Assembly (NCBI GenBank): GCA_910580075.1
Contig: CAJTVR010000152.1
Span: 1 to 5,284, forward strand
DNA from: an uncultured Eubacterium sp.
GTDB lineage: Bacteria > Bacillota > Clostridia > Lachnospirales > Lachnospiraceae
Reading direction: 5' to 3'
DNA: 5,284 nt
Below, in pieces: positions 1-4,917 of this stretch (its first letter is position 1; every line of letters starts with the position of its first letter). The notes beneath the pieces were generated by a model. That model was given only the letters and a program-made list of their open reading frames with translations. It made no database searches and was not told the DNA's origin. The translations under genes and the position numbers were made by a program.

Positions 1-75
1 TTGAATCTTTCAAGGTTATTTCACTGTTCAGTTATCAATGTTCTGTCTGCCGCTGCTGTTCTTTTTAACCGCGGC
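1..75 (-). other. putative rRNA operon leader (16S gene would start beyond position 1)
   Basis: Read on the minus strand, this is the transcript leader downstream of three strong tandem promoters. It contains GAACATTGATAACTGAACAG (24-43), which resembles the boxA-type antitermination leader of Firmicute rRNA operons (the Bacillus form, from memory, has GTTCTTTGAAAACTAAACA). It ends in a small inverted repeat, TTGAA-TCT-TTCAA (1-13). There is no open reading frame of note. I infer that a ribosomal RNA operon follows; a highly expressed tRNA cluster is the main alternative. The rRNA gene is not in the window, so the call rests on promoter architecture and leader resemblance only. Confidence 0.6.
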
Positions 76-92
76 TCTGATATTGTATCAGA
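76..92. repeat. palindrome covering the P3 -10 box
   Basis: TCTGATA-TTG-TATCAGA has perfect 7-bp arms around a 3-nt centre and contains the whole -10 hexamer (82-87) of promoter P3. It could be an operator, a start-site hairpin in transcripts arriving from P1 and P2, or chance. No regulator is suggested by the sequence. Confidence 0.5.
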
Positions 93-110
93 TTGTTTTG
101 TGCTTGTCAA
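82..110 (-). promoter_or_regulatory. promoter P3 of putative rRNA operon (closest to the gene)
   Basis: On the minus strand the -35 box is TTGACA (105-110) and the -10 box is TACAAT (82-87), with a 17-bp spacer. Upstream (about 111-142) is a run of A-tracts on the minus strand that fits an UP element. The -10 box lies inside a 17-bp palindrome (76-92). It shares the flank A-tract-GTG-TTGACAA with P2, which suggests promoter duplication. Confidence 0.8.
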
Positions 111-171
111 CACTTTTTTAAAACTTTTTTGTTTTATTTTTTGCTGACCTCTTAGCGACTACAGCTGTTAT

Positions 172-200
172 AGATTAACATTCTTTTCAGCTTTTGTCAA
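172..200 (-). promoter_or_regulatory. promoter P2 of putative rRNA operon
   Basis: On the minus strand the -35 box is TTGACA (195-200) and the -10 box is TAATCT (172-177), with a 17-bp spacer. The upstream flank (201-217) is A-rich on the minus strand. It is the middle of three co-oriented promoters, about 90 bp upstream of P3. Confidence 0.75.
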
Positions 201-220
201 GCACTTTTTTTATTTCTTTG

Positions 221-252
221 TGTCTGCCACTCTGGCGGTTTTTGTCTGCCAC
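221..252. repeat. direct repeat TGTCTGCCAC, two copies between P1 and P2
   Basis: TGTCTGCCAC occurs at 221-230 and 243-252, spaced 22 bp start to start. A third partial copy, TGTCTGCC, is at 44-51 in the leader. On the transcribed (minus) strand these read GGCAGACA. They lie in the initial transcribed regions of P1 and P3. Function unknown; they may be duplication traces or a protein-binding element in the leader. Confidence 0.5.
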
Positions 253-268
253 CCTTGCGGCGAATGTT

Positions 269-297
269 ATATTAGCATAGATATTTTAATGTGTCAA
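269..297 (-). promoter_or_regulatory. promoter P1 of putative rRNA operon (most distal)
   Basis: On the minus strand the -35 box is TTGACA (292-297) and the -10 box is TAATAT (269-274), with a 17-bp spacer. The -35 box starts 7 bp past the tadA stop codon. The A-tracts that would serve as its UP element run into the last codons of tadA. No intrinsic terminator separates tadA from this promoter, so tadA transcripts may also continue into the operon. Confidence 0.75.
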
Positions 298-304
298 CCA
301 TATT

Positions 305-793
305 TTAACTTTTTTTCAAACTTTTTTTCTTTTCCCTTAATTCAGCAAAAAAACCGCTCAGCATAGCAGAGCATTCATCAGCCAGTACCCCTTTTGTAAT
401 TTCCACCTGATGATTAAACTGAGACATCTGAAGCAGATTCAATACAGAACCGGCGCAGCCTGCTTTCGGATTCATTGCACCAATTACAACTTCTTTCATT
501 CGTGACTGAACAATGGCACCTGCACACATCTGGCATGGTTCCAGTGTAATATACATTGTACAGTCTTCCAGCCGCCAGTCTCCGGTTTTCCTGCTGGCTT
601 TTTTTATCGCTGTAAGTTCTGCATGCGCCAGCGTATTTTTATCTGTATTTCTCCGGTTATAACCTCTTGCGATAATTTTATCTTCCTGTACGATTACGCA
701 TCCAATTGGTACCTCGTCTAATAAATATGCTTTTCCGGCCTCTTTCAATGCTGCTTTCATAAATTTTTCCTGTAATGTCAGCTTTTTGGGCAT
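305..793 (-). CDS. tadA: tRNA-specific adenosine deaminase TadA
   Basis: This cytosolic zinc enzyme deaminates the wobble adenosine (A34) of tRNA-Arg(ACG) to inosine so that one tRNA reads several Arg codons. The 162-residue product has the cytidine/deoxycytidylate deaminase fold with both signature motifs: HAE at residues 57-59 (His57 zinc ligand, Glu59 proton shuttle) and PCxxC at 86-90 (Cys87 and Cys90 zinc ligands). These numbers coincide with E. coli TadA as I recall it. DEVPIG (26-31) and the GAxNPKAGC region are also typical. I place the start at the ATG at 793 because AGGAGA (801-806) sits 7 nt upstream; an in-frame ATG at 820 would add nine residues but lacks a comparable site. The C-terminus is a Lys-rich tail encoded by A-tracts that abut rRNA promoter P1. 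A single-gene unit from its own promoter is likely. Guanine or cytidine deaminase is less likely given the motif set. Confidence 0.95.
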   Translation of the reverse strand: MPKKLTLQEKFMKAALKEAGKAYLLDEVPIGCVIVQEDKIIARGYNRRNTDKNTLAHAELTAIKKASRKTGDWRLEDCTMYITLEPCQMCAGAIVQSRMKEVVIGAMNPKAGCAGSVLNLLQMSQFNHQVEITKGVLADECSAMLSGFFAELREKKKSLKKS

Positions 794-800
794 ATTCCGT

Positions 801-806
801 TCTCCT
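801..806 (-). promoter_or_regulatory. ribosome binding site deciding the tadA start
   Basis: AGGAGA on the minus strand lies 7 nt upstream of the ATG at 793. It supports this start over the upstream in-frame ATG at 820. Confidence 0.8.
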
Positions 807-830
807 GACTTTATTTTCATTTTTAATCTC

Positions 831-859
831 TTGATGATTTTTCTCTATTATACTATACT
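831..859 (+). promoter_or_regulatory. promoter of the GNAT acetyltransferase gene
   Basis: The -35 box is TTGATG (831-836) and the -10 box is TATACT (854-859), with a 17-bp spacer. Transcription would start near 866, giving a leader of about 30 nt that carries CGGAGG (883-888), 6 nt before the ATG at 895. The elements overlap the tadA promoter on the other strand. Confidence 0.6.
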
Positions 860-876
860 GAAACTGCATTTCGCAA
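847..876 (-). promoter_or_regulatory. tadA promoter
   Basis: On the minus strand there is a perfect TATAAT (847-852) and a weaker -35 box TTGCGA (871-876) with an 18-bp spacer. The -10 box lies inside the spacer of the opposing promoter for the acetyltransferase, so the two divergent promoters overlap. Confidence 0.6.
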
Positions 877-894
877 TGAAAACGGAGGCAGCAT

Positions 895-1440
895 ATGAAT
901 TTTTCTTATGAAACAGACCGGTTAATCCTCAAAATACTGGATGGGAGCAGCGCCAGCGACATTCTGCGTTTCTACGCTTCAAACCGCAGAGTTTTCGAAC
1001 AATGTGAAGCATTGCGCCCGGATAATTTCTATACAGAATCATTTCAGCGTCAGGTATTAAACCAGGAATTTAATATGTGCATCAGACAGACCGGCATACG
1101 GTTCTGGGTATATAAAAAAACAGACCCTGACCATGTAATTGGTACGGTCTGTTTTCGAAATATTATACGCCATGTTTACCAAAGCTGTGAGACTGGTTAT
1201 AAATTTGACCAGCTTTCATGGCATCACGGCTATGCTCTTGAGGCGCTACGTAAAAGTGTCCAGATTGCTTTTTATGACCTTAATCTGCACCGGATTACTG
1301 CATATATTATGCCAGATAATACTCCCTCTATCCGGCTGGCAGAACGCGCCGGATTTAAACTGGAAGGTATTGCCCGCAAAAGTGCCATGGTATGCGGAAT
1401 CTGGGAAGATCATGCCGTTTACAGCATTATACGTCCATAA
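895..1440 (+). CDS. GNAT family N-acetyltransferase (RimJ/RimL-like)
   Basis: The 181-residue product is a full-length cytosolic acetyl-CoA-dependent N-acetyltransferase of the RimJ/RimL (Acetyltransf_3) type. The N-terminus ETDRLIL (6-12) is the usual first strand of this family. SWHHGYALEAL (108-118) is motif A, with the HHGYA pyrophosphate-binding turn corresponding to Q/RxxGxG/A. NTPSIRLAERAGF (142-154) followed by EG (157-158) is the standard CoA-binding helix and final-strand signature. WEDHAVYSI near the C-terminus is also typical. The substrate cannot be told from sequence: family members acetylate ribosomal protein N-termini, small amines or antibiotics. The start is supported by CGGAGG 6 nt upstream. 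The gene is divergent from tadA and ends 6 nt from the stop of the convergent repeat protein, with no terminator visible in between. Confidence 0.9.
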   Translation: MNFSYETDRLILKILDGSSASDILRFYASNRRVFEQCEALRPDNFYTESFQRQVLNQEFNMCIRQTGIRFWVYKKTDPDHVIGTVCFRNIIRHVYQSCETGYKFDQLSWHHGYALEALRKSVQIAFYDLNLHRITAYIMPDNTPSIRLAERAGFKLEGIARKSAMVCGIWEDHAVYSIIRP

Positions 1441-1446
1441 TGTACT

Positions 1447-3489
1447 TTAAATTTCCAGTATTCTGTACCAGTATCCCGGCTGCTCTCCCTGCCCGGTCTT
1501 TTCTATCCGCGCAAGAAAGTCCGGAAATCCAAAAACCGAAGCCATAACATGTTCCTGATTCTGATAAATTCCTGGAACGCCGATAAACCACTTCTGCCCG
1601 ATTCTGCCAAACGCCAGATAACGGTAATTAAAAAATCCGTGCAGAAGAAAACTGTTATTAATGATGCTCCAGTATTTTTCAGGAAGCATCCGGACGTCTT
1701 TTATTTCTATTCTGACACCAAGAACACTCTTATCCTGAAACTGATTCAGAACCGGGTATGTACGCAGCATATGCCGCCATGTCTGCATCCACTGGTTTTC
1801 TGGCTGAGGTCTGAGTTCCGCAGTCTGGATGCCGGATCTTTGTTCATTTAGATATCCGTTTACCTGTTCTGAAGATTTTTCCCGGACAGCTTCCGTCTCT
1901 GACTCAGCCTGCCTTAGTACATATTCTTTATCTGTCTCGGCATTTATATACCAGCTAATATCCTGACCGGCTGTATTGCCTTTTTCATTTTCTATATTGT
2001 TATACCCGGATACACTTGCATTTTGTGCTGCTGCATTTATATTTCTCTGTCCATAATGCATACTTCTCTGGTCTGCTGTGTTCCCTGCTGACGCCTGGCC
2101 TGGGGCCCGATACAAATTTCCTGCTGGCTGCCGGTTACTTCTCATATTTAGAAATGGCATCTGGTTCATATTCCGCTGAGGAATCCCATTCTGATTTATA
2201 ATCTGTGCTGGTATTTTATTCTGATTCATGTTTTGTAACGGCATTCCGTTCCGATTTGCATTATGTGACACCATTCTGGTACGATTTACATTATACAGCG
2301 GTACTCCATTCTGATTTACATTATGTAATAATCTTTCATTCTGATTTGTATTCTGTATCGCCATTCCGCTCTGTCCGGCATTCTGCAATGCTGCTTCATC
2401 CTGCTCTGTGTTCTGTATCGCCATTCCAGTCTGATTTGTATTCTGCAATGCTGCTTCATTCTGCTCTGTGTTCAGTATCGCCATTCCGCTCTGTCCGGCA
2501 TTCTGTATAGGAATTCCATTTTGATTTATGCCCTGTAATGACCCTTCAGGCTGATTCGGGTTCTGCGACACCATTCCATTCTGACCGGTATTCTGTGATG
2601 ATCCCTCAGCCTGACCTGCGTTTTGTAATGATTCTTCATTATGATTTACCCCTTTTAACGGTATCCCGCTCTGTCCGGCATTCTGTAATAACACTTCATT
2701 CTGATTTGCATTCTGTATCGCCATTCCGGTCTGATTTATGGTTTGCGGCGAAATCCCGTTCTGATTTATGGTCTGATCTGGTACATTATTTTGATTGTGT
2801 AATTCTGCTCCGTCCTGGTTATCACTTTGTAAAGCTGCTTTGTTCCGGCTTATATTCTTGGCTTCTGCTTCAGCCTGATTCTGGTTCTGCAACGGTACTT
2901 CATTCTGGCTCATATCCTGTAACGGCATCCCTTCCTGATTTGTACTCTGCAACGGCACCTCATTCTGATTCGTATCACTTACCAGAACTCCCTGCCCGCC
3001 TGTCTGCTCACTTTGTCCGGCTTCCTGGTGCAGCTGGCTGTTTATCTCATCTATAGGTTTTTCACTGCCGCCTCCTGCCTCGTCTTCACTCTCACTTATG
3101 TGATCTGAATGCCATACAGCAAATTTTGAAGTATCTACCGGCTGCTCATCCCACTGGCTTAAAAATACTGCAATGTCATCTATAAAGACCAAAATCCCGT
3201 TCATCTGCATAATCTGCCAGGGTGTCTGTCCAATATTTTCTTCAGGCTGTTCATACCTGAAATCTGCCTGATTGTTACGAAATACTATGTTTCCAATAGA
3301 AATTCCCTGTATAGTATCACCGTTTCTCACAAATAAATATACTATGCCTGTTTTACCGCTGTATCCATTTTCCCTCATATGAATATCAATCCGGTTGCGC
3401 CCTGTGCGAAGTTCTATACGGGCAAAACCGGCATTATGAATTTTCTGATTGTTATGTATCGTATATAAATAACTTACAAATCGTTTCAT
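1447..3489 (-). CDS. uncharacterised protein with Asn/Gln-rich decapeptide repeats between two conserved-looking domains
   Basis: This 680-residue product has three parts. Residues 1-115 form a compact domain beginning MKRFVSYLYT, with alternating beta-like segments and ILVFIDDIAVFLSQW near its end. Residues 173-450 are about 27 decapeptide repeats with consensus xNQNGxPLQN. Residues 566-680 form a second domain with the motifs WRHMLRTYP, NNSFLLHGFFNYRYLAFGR, FIGVPGIY and ASVFGFPDF. The end domains resemble a family I recall in Lachnospiraceae as DUF6128; that name needs a profile search. I see no signal peptide, membrane segment, sorting motif or catalytic signature, so a cytoplasmic role is likely but function is unknown. 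Acidic (131-147) and charged, Gln-rich (500-560) linkers flank the repeats. The start ATG has GGAGG (3503-3507) 13 nt upstream, longer than ideal; AGGG (3493-3496) is closer than usual. It is divergent from perR (137-142 bp apart), which does not establish a redox role. Confidence 0.85.
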   Translation of the reverse strand: MKRFVSYLYTIHNNQKIHNAGFARIELRTGRNRIDIHMRENGYSGKTGIVYLFVRNGDTIQGISIGNIVFRNNQADFRYEQPEENIGQTPWQIMQMNGILVFIDDIAVFLSQWDEQPVDTSKFAVWHSDHISESEDEAGGGSEKPIDEINSQLHQEAGQSEQTGGQGVLVSDTNQNEVPLQSTNQEGMPLQDMSQNEVPLQNQNQAEAEAKNISRNKAALQSDNQDGAELHNQNNVPDQTINQNGISPQTINQTGMAIQNANQNEVLLQNAGQSGIPLKGVNHNEESLQNAGQAEGSSQNTGQNGMVSQNPNQPEGSLQGINQNGIPIQNAGQSGMAILNTEQNEAALQNTNQTGMAIQNTEQDEAALQNAGQSGMAIQNTNQNERLLHNVNQNGVPLYNVNRTRMVSHNANRNGMPLQNMNQNKIPAQIINQNGIPQRNMNQMPFLNMRSNRQPAGNLYRAPGQASAGNTADQRSMHYGQRNINAAAQNASVSGYNNIENEKGNTAGQDISWYINAETDKEYVLRQAESETEAVREKSSEQVNGYLNEQRSGIQTAELRPQPENQWMQTWRHMLRTYPVLNQFQDKSVLGVRIEIKDVRMLPEKYWSIINNSFLLHGFFNYRYLAFGRIGQKWFIGVPGIYQNQEHVMASVFGFPDFLARIEKTGQGEQPGYWYRILEI
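2140..2973 (-). repeat. 30-bp minisatellite encoding about 27 decapeptide units
   Basis: In the coding frame, residues 173-232 hold six 10-residue units, 233-240 a shortened 8-residue unit, 241-440 twenty consecutive units with no insertion or deletion, and 441-450 a degraded final unit. Unit consensus is x-N-Q-N-(G/E)-x-P/A-L-Q-N. Position 5 tends to alternate between Gly and Glu. All length changes are multiples of 3 nt, so the frame is kept. Long stop-free stretches on the opposite strand in this region are by-products of the periodicity. Confidence 0.9.
2351..2500 (-). repeat. higher-order 60-bp repeat block within the minisatellite
   Basis: Two 60-bp copies (2381-2440 and 2441-2500) differ at only 2 positions in their first 48 nt. 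Unit 2351-2380 matches unit 2471-2500 at 29 of 30 positions. The protein reads as alternating units of the types AGQSGMAIQN or TNQTGMAIQN and TEQNEAALQN (residues 331-380). This is the most recently homogenised part of the array. Confidence 0.85.
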
Positions 3490-3515
3490 GTGCCCTGCTA
3501 TGCCTCCACATCCGT

Positions 3516-3528
3516 CATTGTTACAATG
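3516..3528. repeat. perfect palindrome upstream of the repeat-protein gene
   Basis: CATTGT-T-ACAATG has 6-bp arms and a 1-nt centre. It lies 26 bp upstream of the start codon at 3489, in the divergent perR region, where it could be an operator or 5' leader hairpin for the minus-strand gene. No regulator can be named. Confidence 0.4.
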
Positions 3529-3567
3529 TATGCGGCAGCAAAAAAATCATGCATGAAAATATTGCCA

Positions 3568-3595
3568 TTGACTTTTTTCATATGGTATATATAAT
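3568..3595 (+). promoter_or_regulatory. perR promoter
   Basis: The -35 box is TTGACT (3568-3573) and the -10 box is a perfect TATAAT (3590-3595), with a 16-bp spacer. Transcription would start near 3602, in the middle of the palindrome at 3594-3616. Confidence 0.75.
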
Positions 3596-3616
3596 AATAA
3601 TAACAATTACTATTAT
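3594..3616. promoter_or_regulatory. candidate PerR/Fur-type operator over the perR start site
   Basis: A 23-bp inverted repeat with arms ATAATAATAA and TTACTATTAT around CAA; 9 of 10 arm pairs match. The 15-bp core at 3598-3612 agrees with the Bacillus PerR box TTATAATnATTATAA (from memory) at 10 of 14 fixed positions. It abuts the -10 box and covers the predicted transcription start, the classic placement for autorepression. Inference from sequence only. Confidence 0.6.
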
Positions 3617-3623
3617 GAAAGGA
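3617..3623 (+). promoter_or_regulatory. ribosome binding site deciding the perR start
   Basis: GAAAGGA ends 2 nt before the ATG at 3626 but 8 nt before the in-frame ATG at 3632. The spacing favours 3632. Confidence 0.7.
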
Positions 3624-3631
3624 TCATGGAT

Positions 3632-4042
3632 ATGAAGTACAGCAGACAAAGGGAAAGTATACTCCGGTATCTCCGCTCGTCTAAATGTCATCCTACTGCC
3701 GAAACAGTGTATCAGGCTATTCAGACGGATAATCCGAACATCAGCCTTGGTACTGTATACCGGAATCTGACATTACTGACGGATCTTGGAGAAATAAATA
3801 AAATCACTGCTTTTGACGGACCAGACCGTTTTGACGGAAATATTGTTCCCCATTATCACTTTATATGCAGAAAATGCGGAGCTGTCCTTGACCTTGAAAT
3901 GGAATCCCTTTCGCATATTAATCTGCTGGCCGCACACAAATTCAGCGGCACTATTGAAGGTCATATGGCACATTTTTACGGTATTTGTCCGGAATGCATC
4001 AGCACAAAAGATCCGCCGGCACTCCAGTGTTCAGAAAATTAA
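3632..4042 (+). CDS. perR: PerR-like peroxide-responsive transcriptional repressor (Fur family)
   Basis: A 136-residue dimeric DNA-binding metalloregulator that senses peroxide by metal-catalysed oxidation of metal-ligand histidines. Counting from the 3632 ATG, residues 1-55 form the winged helix with the recognition segment SLGTVYRNL (38-46). The PerR regulatory-metal ligands all appear present: His20 (CHPTA), Asp68 (RFDG), His74 and His76 (PHYHF), and Asp87 (VLDLE), the last being the position where PerR-type proteins carry Asp. Structural zinc cysteines are C79xxC82 and C119xxC122. I prefer this start to the ATG at 3626 (two extra residues) on ribosome-binding-site spacing. A palindrome over its own start site suggests autoregulation, and the downstream rubrerythrin is a classic PerR target. 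Fur or Zur is possible but less likely given the ligand set and neighbour. Confidence 0.88.
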   Translation: MKYSRQRESILRYLRSSKCHPTAETVYQAIQTDNPNISLGTVYRNLTLLTDLGEINKITAFDGPDRFDGNIVPHYHFICRKCGAVLDLEMESLSHINLLAAHKFSGTIEGHMAHFYGICPECISTKDPPALQCSEN

Positions 4043-4179
4043 TGCTGCGCTGGCGGTAAGCATCTGCGTCTGGCAGAATCCGCCGTTGTTCAGATGCTTG
4101 TGTATTACCTTCTTACCGATGATATCTGCAATATGCATACTCATCTGGTAAATAAAAACAGGAATTATTTCTATTTTTC
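4043..4179 (+). other. perR-rbr intergenic region with competing inverted repeats
   Basis: There is no gene here. Three pairings compete for the same left arm: AAGCATCTG (4058-4066) with CAGATGCTT (4091-4099), GGCGG (4052-4056) with CCGCC (4080-4084), and CGGTAAG (4054-4060) with CTTACCG (4112-4118). None is followed by a T-run, so this is not a canonical intrinsic terminator. perR transcripts may read into rbr. Confidence 0.4.
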
Positions 4180-4181
4180 TG

Positions 4182-4210
4182 TTGACACTCACGATAATAT
4201 ATGATATAAA
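4182..4210 (+). promoter_or_regulatory. rubrerythrin promoter
   Basis: The -35 box is a perfect TTGACA (4182-4187) and the -10 box is TATAAA (4205-4210), with a 17-bp spacer. This is one of the strongest promoters in the window. It gives a leader of about 93 nt before the ATG at 4311, including a small hairpin CAGTA/TACTG (4228-4247). Confidence 0.8.
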
Positions 4211-4217
4211 TTTATCA
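4202..4217. promoter_or_regulatory. candidate operator over the rubrerythrin -10 box
   Basis: TGATATAAATTTATCA has perfect 5-bp outer arms (TGATA/TATCA), with 12 of 16 positions symmetric, and covers the -10 hexamer. A wider pair, TGTTGA (4180-4185) and TCAACA (4215-4220), brackets the whole promoter. The position suits a repressor, and PerR is the obvious candidate by context, but the match to the classic PerR box is weak. Confidence 0.45.
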
Positions 4218-4310
4218 ACAGATGTTCCAGTATCTCTCGCCGTACTGCTTACTCAGATTTCGGCAGACGGCTGTACCGGAAGAAAAATAATTTAAAAGGA
4301 GAATTTAAAA

Positions 4311-4853
4311 ATGGCTAAATTTGTATGTCAGGTATGTGGTTATGTTCATGAAGGAGACTCTGCACCAGCAGAATGTCCACAGTGCAAAGCACCAGCAGAA
4401 AAATTCACAAAGCAGGAAGGTGAAACAACCTGGGCTGCAGAACATGTAGTAGGCGTTGCTAAGGGTGTTTCTGAAGATATCCTGAACGATTTAAGAGCAA
4501 ACTTTAACGGTGAATGTACAGAAGTCGGCATGTATCTTGCTATGGCAAGAGTAGCTCACAGAGAAGGCTATCCTGAAATCGGCTTATACTGGGAGAAAGC
4601 TGCTTATGAAGAAGCAGAACATGCTGCTAAATTTGCTGAACTGCTCGGCGAAGTTGTTACAGACAGCACAAAGAAGAATCTTGAAATGCGTGTAGAAGCT
4701 GAAAACGGCGCTACTGCTGGTAAGACAGATCTTGCAAAACGTGCAAAAGCTGCTAATCTGGATGCAATCCATGATACTGTTCATGAAATGGCAAGAGATG
4801 AGGCAAGACATGGAAAAGCATTTGCTGGATTATTGAAGAGATACTTTGGCTAA
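4311..4853 (+). CDS. rbr: reverse rubrerythrin (N-terminal rubredoxin domain plus diiron ferritin-like domain)
   Basis: A 180-residue cytosolic non-haem iron protein that reduces hydrogen peroxide to water with electrons supplied through rubredoxin-type carriers, a main peroxide defence of strict anaerobes. The rubredoxin-like iron site comes first: C6xxC9 and C22xxC25 (residues 1-30). The four-helix diiron domain follows (about 55-180), with carboxylate helix residues Glu68/Glu71, an ExxH motif at 101-104, a Glu-rich third helix near 125-131 and a final ExxH at 164-167. Having the rubredoxin module at the N-terminus is the reversed order relative to classical rubrerythrin, as in the PerR-controlled clostridial proteins I recall. 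AAAGGAGA lies 8 nt upstream of the ATG. Codon choice is narrower than in its neighbours (mostly GCT/GCA, GAA, AAA), which fits high expression. It has its own promoter, operator-like site and terminator, downstream of perR. Confidence 0.95.
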   Translation: MAKFVCQVCGYVHEGDSAPAECPQCKAPAEKFTKQEGETTWAAEHVVGVAKGVSEDILNDLRANFNGECTEVGMYLAMARVAHREGYPEIGLYWEKAAYEEAEHAAKFAELLGEVVTDSTKKNLEMRVEAENGATAGKTDLAKRAKAANLDAIHDTVHEMARDEARHGKAFAGLLKRYFG

Positions 4854-4874
4854 GATATAGGAAGTTTTGAATGC

Positions 4875-4910
4875 AAAGAGGATAGACATGCTGTGTCTGT
4901 CCTCTTTTTT
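4875..4910 (+). terminator. intrinsic terminator of rbr
   Basis: A 14-bp stem (4875-4888 pairing with 4894-4907, one G-U wobble) encloses the loop TGCTG and runs into TTTTTT (4905-4910). It lies 21 nt past the rbr stop codon. Confidence 0.93.
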
Positions 4911-4917
4911 AGTGTCC

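Noticed and set aside
298..345. Terminator between tadA and the rRNA promoters
   Set aside because: T-runs on the plus strand are just A-tracts in the transcript; there is no stem in either direction.
678..869. 63-residue minus-strand frame overlapping the tadA start
   Set aside because: It is a shadow in another frame across the tadA promoter, with no independent signals.
2140..2973. CRISPR array
   Set aside because: The 30-bp units are contiguous, diverged and maintain a protein frame; there are no unique spacers and no cas genes.
2016..3056. Long plus-strand open frames (2016-2201, 2205-2510, 2538-3056) opposite the repeat protein
   Set aside because: They are antisense by-products of the stop-free 30-bp period. 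Their translations are low-complexity Ser/His/Asp/Leu repeats with no good ribosome binding sites or domain signatures.
4052..4118. Intrinsic terminator after perR
   Set aside because: Stems are present but no T-run follows any of them, so I list the region as structured and not as a terminator.
3813..4151. 112-residue plus-strand frame overlapping perR
   Set aside because: It is a +1-frame shadow of perR with no start signal; the PerR metal-site residues prove the other frame.
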